From NCBI RefSeq assembly GCF_015277875.1, contig NZ_CP063814.1, positions 1,116,001 through 1,180,000 on the forward strand: a stretch of 64,000 nucleotides of DNA. Reading direction: 5' to 3'. Positions 41,081 to 50,272 of the stretch are shown one piece after another. The first letter of the stretch is position 1; each line of letters begins with the position of its first letter. This stretch comes from Microbacterium luteum (GTDB taxonomy: Bacteria; Actinomycetota; Actinomycetes; Actinomycetales; Microbacteriaceae). A program made the position numbers and the translations under genes. Under the pieces are notes generated by a model. It was not told the origin of the DNA, made no database searches, and saw only the letters and a program-made list of their open reading frames with translations.

Positions 41081-42140
41081 TCGCGGGATTGTCGAGACCC
41101 GCCCGTCGCGCAGTCCTCAGCGCGGTCCGTCTGGTGCCCGCGAAAGAGGTGGTCAGGAATCCCATCCCAGGAATGCGGTTGATGAGCCCGAATCGGTCGC
41201 GGCGTCGAACCAACACGAGTCCTGCAGTCTCCGCGGTTTCGCACCCATCCTCGCCCGGAACCGCATCATCGTCCAGCCGGTCGGGCCGTTGGCCTACGAC
41301 TGCGTTCAGGTCATCGTCGTTCGCGATGGAAGCGCTATCCTGTTTAGCGAGTTCAAGCAGAAGCTGGTCAAGTTTGGGGACGTGATTCTCCTGGGGGCCA
41401 ACACACTGCTTGGGGGTGAGCCCGAGGGTCGTGCAACTGTGACGACGGTCTATCTCGACACCGACTACTTGATTGACCAGATTTTCTGGCAACACGTCGG
41501 CATATTACGGGACCGCCTCGACGCGCAGTGCTTTGCCGAGACTATGTATGCCGAGCCTGCGCAGGTACTTCATATCGGCGAAGATCGAGCGGGTATGCTG
41601 ATGCCGCGTCTCGATGAGCTGGTTGCTCTCAGTATCGATGGCCGATTCGCGGAGAACTTCAATCGAATGCAGGCATTGTGGTTCAGCATCGCTCATGTCG
41701 TGACTCCCTTTGTCAAGACCTCACCGATCCGTACATCCCCGACGCAGCGCGCGACCGCGATACCCTCCCTACCTCGTGTTCGTCGGTTTGCGCCATTGCG
41801 CACAGAAGCGCGCAAGGTCGCTGAACTCTTACGGACGGACCCGGCGCGGCGTTGGTCCGTGTCGGACTTGGCAGATGAAGTACATCTGTCGAAGTCACAG
41901 GTCAACCGCATCTTCGTTGAGGCGTACGGGAAGTCACCGATCGCTTACCTGACCATGCAGCGAGCCGAGCGGATGGCGCATCTTCTACGCACGACGTCCC
42001 GCTCTGTTGCGGCGATCGCTCAGGAGGTGGGCTGGAGCGATCCTGACTTCGCCGCTCGCCAGTTCCGCCGCGGCGTCGGCCTTACTCCCAGCGACTACCG
42101 GACGATGCATCGGGTGACGTCCACGCAAGTGGCCGGGTGA
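41058..42140 (+). CDS. AraC-family transcriptional regulator
   Basis: Up to 360 residues. The C-terminal DNA-binding domain has two helix-turn-helix units: WSVSDLADEVHLSKSQVNRIFVEAYGKSP and SVAAIAQEVGWSDPDFAARQFRRGVGLTPSDYR (cited in parts). The N-terminal region (IVQPVGPLAYDCVQV, GDVILLGANTL) looks like a cupin-type sensor. The start is uncertain; the frame opens with a TTG at 41058 inside the preceding gene, and the first about 60 residues have no family look. GC content is lower than its neighbours (visible AT-rich stretches near 41300-41700), which suggests a separate origin. Similar regulators are common on actinobacterial plasmids. Confidence 0.82.
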   Translation: MGSNRSISRGIVETRPSRSPQRGPSGARERGGQESHPRNAVDEPESVAASNQHESCSLRGFAPILARNRIIVQPVGPLAYDCVQVIVVRDGSAILFSEFKQKLVKFGDVILLGANTLLGGEPEGRATVTTVYLDTDYLIDQIFWQHVGILRDRLDAQCFAETMYAEPAQVLHIGEDRAGMLMPRLDELVALSIDGRFAENFNRMQALWFSIAHVVTPFVKTSPIRTSPTQRATAIPSLPRVRRFAPLRTEARKVAELLRTDPARRWSVSDLADEVHLSKSQVNRIFVEAYGKSPIAYLTMQRAERMAHLLRTTSRSVAAIAQEVGWSDPDFAARQFRRGVGLTPSDYRTMHRVTSTQVAG

Positions 42141-42360
42141 AGGACGCATCTGTCCGGGTGATAGCCGCGGGATCGGTGGCCGCAGGCCCCAGGGCCAGTT
42201 CCGATCCGGTAGGCCGGTAGAGACTCGTCGGGTTCGTCGCGGAGCTGACGGTCGCCAGTCTTGTTCCGTCGTCCGTCTTGTCTTCCTGATCCGCCCGGCG
42301 TACCTCGCGGTCGCACGGTTGCTCCCACTCGGAGTGGCCCTGGCGGAGGGAGGTCAGGCG

Positions 42361-43458
42361 ATGGCTGCGAACGAGGACAAGCAGGCGGCGCGGCAAGTGA
42401 CGCTCGATGCGCTGGAAGAACGCATCGTGCGTTCGGTCGAGGAACTGGTGTCGGGCGATGACTGGCGGCGTGCGATCGAGTTCGCCGCGAGGTTCCGGAC
42501 CCGCTCGTTCAACAACACGCTGTTGATCTGGGCGCAGCATCTCGAAGCCTACGAGCAGGGCCGGGTGCCGACGCCGACGCCGACATGGGTGGCGGGGTTC
42601 AAGGACTGGCGGAAGATGGGCCGCTGGCCGGAGAAGGACGGCGGCTATCGGATTCGCGGTCCGGTCAAGGCGCGGTTCGCATCGGCGACCCCGCGCGATC
42701 CGGCGTCGTGGCGGCGGTTGGGGTCCTGGGAGAAGCCGCGGCCGGGCGAGGTGGTGCGTCGCCGGATCGTCAGTGTCGTCCCGGCTTATGTGTGGGACGT
42801 GTCGAGGACGCATGGAGACCCGCTTCCCGAGCTGCCGCGTCCGAGGCTGCTGGAAGGCGAAGCCCCTGCTGGGTTGTGGGAGGGCCTGGCGGGGCAGGCG
42901 GAGTTGCTGGGGTTCGAGGTGTTGCGGATGCCGCGCGATCGCATGGAGCGTGGCGCGAACGGCTGCACCGATTGCGAGACCCGTCAAGTGATGGTCTGCG
43001 CGGACATGGAGCCGGCCGCGCAGGTCAAGACCCTCGCGCACGAGCTGGCGCACGTCCGGCTGGATGGCCCGAACCAGCAGGAGGAGGCCCGCGAGCACCG
43101 CGGGATCAGCGAGGTGCGGGCCGAGTCGGTGGCGCTGATGATCGCCGCCGCGCACGGGATGGACACCAGCGACTACACGATCCCGTATGTCGCCGGATGG
43201 GCGGCCAACGTCGACGGGAAAGACCCTGTGGCGGTCGTGCGGGCCACGGGCGAGCAGGTGCGCAGCACCGCCTTCGACGTTCTCGACAAGCTCGACACGC
43301 CCCAGCTCGGCAACGGCAACCCGCTGTCCCTGCGGGTCGACGACCCGGAGCACACGTCGCAGTCTCAGGAGACCCCACAGCGGGCGCCGCGCCGGGTCGA
43401 GCCGCTGCCGGAACGGGAGACGTCCACCGCGCCGGTCACTGCGGGACGGGGCCTGTGA
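42361..43458 (+). CDS. ArdC-like antirestriction protein with zincin domain
   Basis: 365 residues. The N-terminal part (ERIVRSVEELVSGDDWRRAIEFAARFRTRSFNNTLLIWAQ, cited in part) and WVAGFKDWRKMGR match the single-stranded DNA-binding ArdC N-domain. The C-terminal part is a zinc metallopeptidase-like domain with TLAHELAHVRL and a Glu further on (ISEVRAESVALMI). ArdC proteins protect incoming plasmid DNA in the recipient. AGGGAGG precedes the ATG at 42361. It is the first gene of a block of overlapping genes that runs to ParB. The 220 bases before it hold no gene that I can support. Confidence 0.87.
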   Translation: MAANEDKQAARQVTLDALEERIVRSVEELVSGDDWRRAIEFAARFRTRSFNNTLLIWAQHLEAYEQGRVPTPTPTWVAGFKDWRKMGRWPEKDGGYRIRGPVKARFASATPRDPASWRRLGSWEKPRPGEVVRRRIVSVVPAYVWDVSRTHGDPLPELPRPRLLEGEAPAGLWEGLAGQAELLGFEVLRMPRDRMERGANGCTDCETRQVMVCADMEPAAQVKTLAHELAHVRLDGPNQQEEAREHRGISEVRAESVALMIAAAHGMDTSDYTIPYVAGWAANVDGKDPVAVVRATGEQVRSTAFDVLDKLDTPQLGNGNPLSLRVDDPEHTSQSQETPQRAPRRVEPLPERETSTAPVTAGRGL

Positions 43459-44372
43459 TGGTCACCGCCGTGATGGCTGCCGCCGTGTTCGGCCGGCTCG
43501 ACGGGGCGCCGCTGCCGGTCGCGGCGGGTGAGCTGGTGCGGGCCGGGGTGCCGGTGTTCCCGTGCGCGCCGGGCGGGAAGCGGCCGATCCCGGAGCGCGG
43601 GTTCCACGAGGCCAGCGTCGACCTGGACCGGGTTGAGGGGTGGTGGCGGTCGCGGCCGACTGCGAACATCGGCATCCCGACCGGCGCCGTCTCGGGGCTG
43701 GTCGTGATCGACGTGGATGTGCATGGCGTCAACGGGTATGCCGCCTATGCGCGGGCGGCGCGGGTCGGGCTGATCCCCGAGCCGTTGGCGGTCGTGCGCA
43801 CGCCCACCGGCGGCCAGCACGCCTACTTCCCGGCCGACCCGAACCAGGCTCAACGGTCCTGGCAGGCCGGGAAGGTCGGCATCGACTGCCGCGGGGACGG
43901 CGGCTACATCATCGCCCCGCCCTCGCTGCTGCGCCTGGACGGCGTGCGCACCCCGTACCGGATCGAGCAGGTCGCGGCCGGCGCTGCCCGGCCGATAGAT
44001 GCGGGCCGGCTGCGGGACTTCCTCGATCCTCGGCCCGCGCCCCGGCCGCGCCCCGGTGGGCCGGTGCGGCGGGAGGACGCGGAGCGGCTGGCAACATGGC
44101 TGGGCCGACAGGCCACCGACCGCAACCTCAAACTCTTCTGGGCCTCCTGCCGCTTGGCCGAGGGCGGGGTGCCCCTCACGGATGCCCTGGACGCGATGGT
44201 GACGGCCGCGCAGTCGGACTTCGGGGAGAGGGAAATCGCCCGGACCGTCTACAGCGCCTATCGCAGCGTCGGCGCCGGAGCCCGGCGGGACCGTCCCACC
44301 GCGTCGCATTCGGGCGAGTTCGCTCGCGGGACCGCGCAGCAGCGGGCGCCTGCCACGCGGGGGCTGCCATGA
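43458..44372 (+). CDS. Bifunctional DNA primase/polymerase (prim-pol) N-domain protein
   Basis: 304 residues. The prim-pol domain shows VPVFPCAPGGKRPI, WWRSRPTANIGIPTG, LVVIDVDVHGVNGYAAY with the metal-binding Asp pair, VRTPTGGQHAYF and GIDCRGDGGYIIAPPS. The C-terminal part (LATWLGRQATDRNLKLFWASCRLAEGG, cited in part) is the alpha-helical region that usually follows. It probably primes the complementary strand after transfer or during replication of the excised circle. The start overlaps the ArdC stop by one base, the end overlaps the next gene by four. Confidence 0.9.
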   Translation: MVTAVMAAAVFGRLDGAPLPVAAGELVRAGVPVFPCAPGGKRPIPERGFHEASVDLDRVEGWWRSRPTANIGIPTGAVSGLVVIDVDVHGVNGYAAYARAARVGLIPEPLAVVRTPTGGQHAYFPADPNQAQRSWQAGKVGIDCRGDGGYIIAPPSLLRLDGVRTPYRIEQVAAGAARPIDAGRLRDFLDPRPAPRPRPGGPVRREDAERLATWLGRQATDRNLKLFWASCRLAEGGVPLTDALDAMVTAAQSDFGEREIARTVYSAYRSVGAGARRDRPTASHSGEFARGTAQQRAPATRGLP

Positions 44373-45079
44373 AGGAGCTACGCGGCCGCCGGTGGGCGGT
44401 TATCACCTCTGTCGCCGGGACGGTGTTCATCGCCGCCGGCGCGTTCTGGTTGTCGTTCACGTCCCTGGCCGACCTTGCCCGCCGATCCGGGATCGGGGTC
44501 GGTCAGGCGTGGGCGTGGCCGCTGATCGTCGATGGCGTGATCGTGGTCTCCACGGTCGCCGTCGTCGCCCTCGCCGGTGAGCGGACGGCGTGGTATGCGT
44601 GGGCGCTGCTGATCGGCGGTGCCGCGGTGTCGGTGACGGCGAACAGCTTGCACGCGGTGGTCGCGGCCGACGCCGACGTGCCCGGACCGCTCGCGGCCGC
44701 GGTCGCCGCCGTGCCGCCGGTCGTGCTGCTGGCGATCACGCATCTGACCGTCGTGCTGACCCGCGCCACCGCACGCCCCGCTACTGCGATCGAGGTGCCA
44801 CCGGCGGTCGAGCCGATCACCGCCCAGCCACAGAGCGAGACGGCACCTCTCGACCCGCCACCTGCGGCGGTCGGCGTCACCGTCGTGGACGCGGACGGCG
44901 GGCCGGATCGTCGGGCGCTCGCGGCAGAGCTGCGCGATCAGGACTGGTCGAACAAGGCCATCGCCCGGCACCTGGGCGTGCATCCCTCGACGGTGGGCCG
45001 CTGGCTGCCTCGTGCTCACCAGTCCGATGAGGCGGACCCCTCCGGGTCGCAGCCCGAGATGGAAGGAGCCCTGCCATGA
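44369..45079 (+). CDS. DUF2637 (SpdB-like) membrane protein with C-terminal helix-turn-helix
   Basis: 236 residues. Four membrane segments in the N-terminal half (AVITSVAGTVFIAAGAFWLSF, AWPLIVDGVIVVSTVAVVAL, WYAWALLIGGAAVSVTANSLHA and AAVPPVVLLAITHLTVVL regions), the DUF2637 pattern known from spread proteins of actinobacterial plasmids. After a proline-rich linker comes LAAELRDQDWSNKAIARHLGVHPSTVGRW, a helix-turn-helix (cited in part). It could anchor element DNA at the membrane. Overlaps neighbours by four bases on each side. Confidence 0.85.
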   Translation: MKELRGRRWAVITSVAGTVFIAAGAFWLSFTSLADLARRSGIGVGQAWAWPLIVDGVIVVSTVAVVALAGERTAWYAWALLIGGAAVSVTANSLHAVVAADADVPGPLAAAVAAVPPVVLLAITHLTVVLTRATARPATAIEVPPAVEPITAQPQSETAPLDPPPAAVGVTVVDADGGPDRRALAAELRDQDWSNKAIARHLGVHPSTVGRWLPRAHQSDEADPSGSQPEMEGALP

Positions 45080-45495
45080 ACGACGAGGACCGGATGCGGG
45101 AGCAGCATCACCAGCACCCCGAACCCGAGCCGCTGCCCCGTGAGCGGAGCGACCCGAACTCGACCGAGCCGAGCGAGGCTGCGGAGGTTACAGGGACGCC
45201 GGATGCGGTCAAGGACGCCGAGTCCCGCAAGGCGGCGAAGGAGAGGCTGGCGCGGGTACGGGGCCGGGGCGTGGATTGGGTGCGCCCGACCGACCTGCTC
45301 GCCCAAGGCGGCGGCGCGCTGTCCCGCCGGGGCATCGACGGGACCGCCGAGATGAACCGGCACGTCCGCGCCCCGATTGAGAAGGGCGCCCGCTGGGTCG
45401 CCGAGCGAGCCAAGCGGCTGCCGCCTCTGAGCGCGTTCGGCCGTCGCGGCGGCGCCGAGCAGGGACCGCGCCGCTCCGGGGTCGGGATGAGGTAG
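45076..45495 (+). CDS. Hypothetical protein of the element backbone
   Basis: 139 residues, hydrophilic and charged. N-terminal third is acidic and Pro-rich (HQHPEPEPLPRERSDP), the rest basic (RKAAKERLARVRGRGVDWVRPTDLL, ARWVAERAKRLPPL). No motif or membrane segment is seen. It overlaps the DUF2637 gene by four bases and lies in the same operon, so it is probably a backbone gene. Function unknown. Confidence 0.65.
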   Translation: MNDEDRMREQHHQHPEPEPLPRERSDPNSTEPSEAAEVTGTPDAVKDAESRKAAKERLARVRGRGVDWVRPTDLLAQGGGALSRRGIDGTAEMNRHVRAPIEKGARWVAERAKRLPPLSAFGRRGGAEQGPRRSGVGMR

Positions 45496-45587
45496 CCGGG
45501 TGGTGATGAGTCATGGGCGCCCACTCCACAAAGGCGAGACCCGCAGTCGTCTGCGGGTGCACCTCGCCGCCGGGAGGTGCCCAGACC

Positions 45588-46484
45588 ATGACCAACGACA
45601 CCAGCACCATGAGCGAGACCAGCGGCCGGCCGGCGGAGGGCTACCGCACCAGCGAGGGCCTGCGTGCCCTGCTGAAACGGCTGCACGCCGCCGGCCAGCG
45701 CGCCTGGGAGCACGACCCGGTGGCGGCAGAGCTGATGGCGTTCGCGGCCGAGAAGTACGCGGCGCTGGCGCACAAGCACCGGCTCGATCCGTGGGAGGCC
45801 GCGTCGGCGGCGTTCGACGTGATGCGCACCAAGACCGCCCGCACCGCTGATGACCCGTGGGCGGTCATCACGCACGCGGTGCGGATCACCTGCATCGCCG
45901 AGGAACGCGGCCAAGGGCTGCTGTGCTCGACCCACCAGGCACGCCGGCCCCGCTACTCGATCTTCCACGACCCCGAACGGCTCTCCGACCGCGAGAACGT
46001 CCTGAGCGACTACCATCCCGCGTTCCAGATCAAGGACGCCCACGACCGCGACAACACCCCGGAGCAGGCACCGGCCGAGCCGGCGGCAACCACCGCGGCG
46101 TCGGCGGTCGAGGACGCGATCACGCTGCTGATGCTGCTCGACTGGCCCGAGGGCACGGCACGCCCGGCGGTAGAACACGTCTGCGTGGCGCTGACCCGCG
46201 TCGGGAACCGGCACACCGCCTACGAGACACTGCGACGCGACAAGCACGCCCGAGCCCTGATCGACCTTCCTGGCCGGTCCTGGGCGGTGCTGCTGCGCGC
46301 CCTGCTCGGCTGCCCGGACCCGGCGCTCGCGGCGACCGGCGCGGGACGCGGCATCCTGCTGCGGCTGCTGATCGGCGAGACCCTGCCGGTGCTGCTGCGC
46401 GATGACGACCTCGTGCTCACCCTCTCCCTGGCCGCACCGGGCATCAGCAAGCCGGGCGCGAGAAAGGCGCGAGGTGCGGGATGA
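45588..46484 (+). CDS. Conserved hypothetical protein upstream of parB
   Basis: 298 residues from ATG 45588 (MTNDTSTMSE), preceded by GGGAGGTG; the frame is open to 45513 but the upstream codons look non-coding. The centre is helical and charged (LRALLKRLHAAGQRAWEHDPVAAELMAFAAEKYAALAHKH, cited in part) with a Cys pair (ITCIAEERGQGLLCSTH). No family is recognised. It overlaps parB by four bases and is likely part of the maintenance module. Confidence 0.7.
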   Translation: MTNDTSTMSETSGRPAEGYRTSEGLRALLKRLHAAGQRAWEHDPVAAELMAFAAEKYAALAHKHRLDPWEAASAAFDVMRTKTARTADDPWAVITHAVRITCIAEERGQGLLCSTHQARRPRYSIFHDPERLSDRENVLSDYHPAFQIKDAHDRDNTPEQAPAEPAATTAASAVEDAITLLMLLDWPEGTARPAVEHVCVALTRVGNRHTAYETLRRDKHARALIDLPGRSWAVLLRALLGCPDPALAATGAGRGILLRLLIGETLPVLLRDDDLVLTLSLAAPGISKPGARKARGAG

Positions 46485-47506
46485 GCGCACCGGCCGGACA
46501 CATCGAGCTGGAGCGGGCGGTTGACTCCATCGCTGTCGGCCGCCGGCACCGCACGGACCTGGGCGACATCGACGCGCTCGCGGCGTCGATCGACCGGGAC
46601 GGTCTGTTGCAGCCGCCGACGATCACCCCGGACGGGGTGCTGGTGTGCGGGGCGCGCCGGATGGCCGCGATCAAGAAGCTCGGCTGGCGCCGCGTCAGCG
46701 TGTGGGTGCGCTCCGGTATCTCGGACCGGCTGGGGCATCTGCTGGCCGAGCAGGACGACAACCAGCTCCACAAGCCGCTCACCGCGATCGAGGCCGCCGC
46801 CTTGTACCGGGAGATCAAGGAACTCATGGCCGAGGACGCCGCACGCCGCAAGGCCAAGACCCAGTTCCACGAGGGCCACGAGCCCGGAAAGCATGGTCCC
46901 GCCGATTCGGCGGGACCATCGGACTCGCACCAGCTCGGAGACGCTCGGACACAGGCGGCGCGGATGGTGACCGGCTCGGCGTCCTACAGTCGGCTGGAAC
47001 AGATCGGCTACCTGCAACACCTGGCCGACGATCCGAGCACCCCGGAGACGATCCGCGTCCAGGCGCGGGACGGGCTGACGCAGATCGAGGCCGGTGCGGC
47101 GGTCAACCCGATCTTCCAGCGCCTCCGCGACAGCCAAGCCAAGGCCGACAGCGAGCGGGACCAACGGTTGCACGAGCTGGCCGACGAAGCCCTGGCCCGC
47201 GTCCACGCCGCCAAGACCAGCAAGGCCAGCAAGGTCAGCAAGCCGGCCACGCCGAAGCGTCGCCCCGTCGTTGAGGACGAGGAACCGACGCGGTACCCGC
47301 TGCGGGCGTTCGTACTGACCTGGGGCGACCTGGAAGCGTGGTGGACCCACTACGACGTGGACGAGCTGGCCGTCGAGCTCACCGACGAGCAGGCCGAGGC
47401 GTTCTTCGCCACCGTCGAGGGCACCACCGAGTTCGCCGACCGGCTCCGCACCGCCCGCACAACCGTCGCTGAGTCGGCGGGCCGGCCGCTGCTGCGCGCC
47501 CTCTGA
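46481..47506 (+). CDS. parB: ParB-like partition/nuclease-domain protein
   Basis: 341 residues. N-terminal ParB domain: VDSIAVGRRHRTDLGDIDALAASIDRDGLLQPPTI, VLVCGARRMAAIKKLGW and DRLGHLLAEQDDNQLHKPLTAIEAAALY (cited in parts). A long charged helical middle and a basic stretch (KTSKASKVSKPATPKRR) follow. No ParA partner is adjacent, so it may act in regulation or in plasmid-like maintenance of the excised circle. Ends before a 41-base gap to the next operon. Confidence 0.85.
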   Translation: MSAPAGHIELERAVDSIAVGRRHRTDLGDIDALAASIDRDGLLQPPTITPDGVLVCGARRMAAIKKLGWRRVSVWVRSGISDRLGHLLAEQDDNQLHKPLTAIEAAALYREIKELMAEDAARRKAKTQFHEGHEPGKHGPADSAGPSDSHQLGDARTQAARMVTGSASYSRLEQIGYLQHLADDPSTPETIRVQARDGLTQIEAGAAVNPIFQRLRDSQAKADSERDQRLHELADEALARVHAAKTSKASKVSKPATPKRRPVVEDEEPTRYPLRAFVLTWGDLEAWWTHYDVDELAVELTDEQAEAFFATVEGTTEFADRLRTARTTVAESAGRPLLRAL

Positions 47507-47547
47507 TGCACCGGTAGGGCCAGTCACCGGCGGGCTCACCTCTGGGC

Positions 47548-48237
47548 ATGAAGACGAATCTCGCTTCCTGGTCCCGTGGCCGACTCATCGCGGTGATCGC
47601 CGCCGGCCTCGTGCTGCTGCTCCTGATCGGCGTCGGCGTGTATGGGCTCATCACCGGCCCACGACAGCCCACCGATCGCGCGCCCGATCCGGCTCCGACC
47701 ATCACCGCTCCGGGTGAGTCCGAGCCCGGCAAACCGGGGCCGCCGCGGGTGATCCCCTCGCACGACCCGGATGAGTTCGCCCGCAATGTCGCTGAGGCGC
47801 TGTTCGCCTGGGACACCGGCTCCGGGCTGATGCCGCTGGATTACTCCGCCGCGATCTTGGAGGTCGGGGACCCCTCCGGCCATGAGCAGGCCGGCCTCGC
47901 CTCCGACATCGCCGGCTACCTGCCCACCCGTGATGCGTGGACCGAGCTACGCAAGTACGCCACCACCCAGCACCTCACCATCGAGTCCTCGTTCGTGCCC
48001 CAGGCATGGGACACCGCGGTCGAGCAGGCCCAACCCGGCCAGCTCCCGGCCGGCGCGACCGCGGTCACGATCGAGGGAACCCGGCACCGCGAGGGCGTCT
48101 GGAACGGCGAGACGGTCACGAGCGAGCACCCCGTGGCCTTCACCGTGTTCCTGGCCTGCCCGCCTCCGGCACCGGAGTTCCGCACCGGCCTGTGCCACGT
48201 GCTGCGCCTGTCGCAGCTCGATAACCCGCTGCGATGA
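47548..48237 (+). CDS. VirB8/TcpC-like conjugation protein
   Basis: 229 residues. One N-terminal membrane segment (about 13-34, LIAVIAAGLVLLLLIGVGVYGLI) and an outer domain with DPDEFARNVAEALFAWDTGSGLMPLDY, where the NTF2-like fold of VirB8/TcpC begins, and VAFTVFLACPPP near the end. Such proteins link the inner membrane ATPases to the channel. It is the first gene of the secretion block. Assignment rests on topology and place as much as on sequence. Confidence 0.68.
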   Translation: MKTNLASWSRGRLIAVIAAGLVLLLLIGVGVYGLITGPRQPTDRAPDPAPTITAPGESEPGKPGPPRVIPSHDPDEFARNVAEALFAWDTGSGLMPLDYSAAILEVGDPSGHEQAGLASDIAGYLPTRDAWTELRKYATTQHLTIESSFVPQAWDTAVEQAQPGQLPAGATAVTIEGTRHREGVWNGETVTSEHPVAFTVFLACPPPAPEFRTGLCHVLRLSQLDNPLR

Positions 48238-48250
48238 CCGGGAGCGCGTC

Positions 48251-49881
48251 GTGGTCAAGAAGCTCCTCATTCTCGGGCTCGCGTTCGTCTTGTTCGGCCC
48301 GGCCTGTCTCCTGCTGGCGATCGGCGTGCTGATGAACCCCGCCGCCGCGAACTGCGCCGTCCCCGGCGGCAGCGTCACCGTGGGCAACGTCCCCGACGCG
48401 CTGACCGTCACCACCGCCGACAGCACCACGTTCACGCTGAACAAGACCCAACTCACGCACGCGGCCACAATCATCACGATCGGCGGCGGGATCGAGGGCG
48501 TCGGCCGCCCCGGAATCAAGATCGCGCTGATGGCCGCGCTCACCGAGAGCACCCTGCGCCAGCTCGCCAACACCGGCGCCTACCCCGAGTCCGCGAATTA
48601 CCCCAATGACGGCAACGGCGGCGACCACGACTCCCTCGGCCTGTTCCAGATGAGACCCGCCGCCGGGTGGGGAACCGTCGCGGAGCTGATGGACACGAAC
48701 TTTCAGGCCCGAGCGTTCTACGGCGGACCCGATGGCCCGAACTACCCCTCGCCGCGGGGCCTGCTGGACATCCCCGGCTGGGCGCAGATGGACCCCGGCG
48801 AGGCCGCCCAGGCCGTCGAGGTCAGCGCCTACCCCGACCGCTACCGCAACTACGAGCCGGTCGCCGAACGCATCCTCGACGCCCTCACCGGCGCGACGGG
48901 TGCGGCTGGCCCGGCCGCCGCCCCCGTGGCGGCGGGTCCGGTCGCGGAGTCCTCGCGGGTCGTGTTCCCGCTCCCCGAGGGAACTTGGGTGCTCACCAGC
49001 GAGTTCGGGCCGCGTATCCATCCGATCACCGGGGAACCGTCGTTCCACACCGGCACCGACTTCGCCGCACCGGACGGCACGCCGATCCTCGCCGCCGCAG
49101 ACGGACCGTGACCGTGGCCGAGTTCTCCGGCGGCTACGGCGGACTCATTGTCATCGAGCACCAGATCGACGGGCAGACCGTGGCGACCGCCTACGCGCAT
49201 ATGTGGCAGTCCGGCATCCTCGTCGCGGCCGGAGATCGTGTGACCGCGGGCCAGCACATCGGCGATGTCGGCAGCTCCGGGAACAGCACGGGGCCACACC
49301 TGCATTTCGAGGTCCGGCCCGGCGGCACGAGCGGCGAGGCCGTCGACGCGGCCAAGTGGCTTAACGACCACAACGCGGTCGACCTGCCCGAAGCCACGGT
49401 CGGCAGCCCGAACGAGTGCAGTTCCGGTGGAGCGCCGGGCGATCCCGCCCCGCTGGACGGCGACCCCGACCAGATGGTCGATGACCCCACCAGCGACGGG
49501 CAGATCACCGCGCGGATGGCGCACGTCATGGCCCAAGCCCGTGCCGCGTTCCCCGACAGCTCCTGGGCCTGCTACTCGCCCCGGCCCGGCACAACGTCAG
49601 AGCACCCGCTGGGCCGGGCGTGTGACATCACGTTCGGGAACCCGATCGGGACGCACCCGACGCCCGCGCAGCTCGAGGACGGGTGGCGGGTGACGAACTG
49701 GATGAAGGACCACGCCGAGTCGCTGGGCGTGGAGTACCTGATCTGGCAGGGCCAAATCTGGTCCCTGGCCCGCGACGCCGAAGGCTGGCGCCCCTACAAC
49801 GGCGGCGGGATGCACGACCCCGGCGACGTGACCGGCGGCCATTACGACCACCTGCACGTCACCGTCAGGGCCGGTTCGTGA
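48251..49881 (+). pseudogene. Conjugation cell-wall hydrolase (lysozyme-like + M23 + M15-like domains), frameshifted
   Basis: From GTG 48251 (GGAG 5 bases upstream): a membrane segment (LLILGLAFVLFGPACLLLAIGV), a lysozyme-like domain (AALTESTLRQL, DSLGLFQMRPAAGWG) and the first half of an M23 peptidase (SEFGPRIHPITGEPSFHTGTDFAAPDGTP). The frame stops at TGA 49109-49111. A second frame then gives the rest: VTVAEFSGGYGGLIVIEH, TGPHLHFEVRPGG with the remaining zinc ligand, and a third domain with GRACDITFG and GHYDHLHVTV (M15-like). A one-base deletion near 49105 explains it. The M23 zinc site is split between the two frames, so neither part could form it. Confidence 0.85.
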
Positions 49882-50147
49882 TGGAAGTGTTCCCCGACTT
49901 CGACGGGCTCGGAGGCATCGGTGATCTGAAACAGGTCATCGGCGCCCTGCTGATGTTCGTGCTCATCGTCGCGGTGCTCATGGTCATCGTCTCGGCGATC
50001 TGCTGGGCGCTGGGCGCCTCGCACGGCAACCACTCGCTTGCCTCCCAGGGCCGGGTCGGGGTGCTCGTCGGCGTCGGCGCCGCCGCGCTCGCCGGCGCGG
50101 GGGTGGCGTGGGTGAACTGGCTCATCGCCCTCGGCCAACAGCTCTGA
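49881..50147 (+). CDS. Small pilin-like (VirB2/DUF6112-type) membrane protein 1
   Basis: 88 residues. MEVFPDFDGLGGIGDLKQVIGALL start, then two membrane segments (about 20-42 and 58-80) with a short loop ASHGNHSLASQGRVG between them. Size and topology match the small subunits found between the wall hydrolase and VirB6-like gene in actinobacterial conjugation systems. It overlaps the hydrolase stop by one base. Related to the next gene. Confidence 0.75.
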   Translation: MEVFPDFDGLGGIGDLKQVIGALLMFVLIVAVLMVIVSAICWALGASHGNHSLASQGRVGVLVGVGAAALAGAGVAWVNWLIALGQQL

Positions 50148-50272
50148 TCCTCCGTCGCCAGCAGGCCCGCTCTCTGCGTTGGGAGCGGGCCTCTCGTCTG
50201 CCCGGTCTCGCCAGTCGCTCCCTGGTTCACCTCGTCGCCACAAGCCATTCGCTCAGCGAGGGAGTAACCGCC

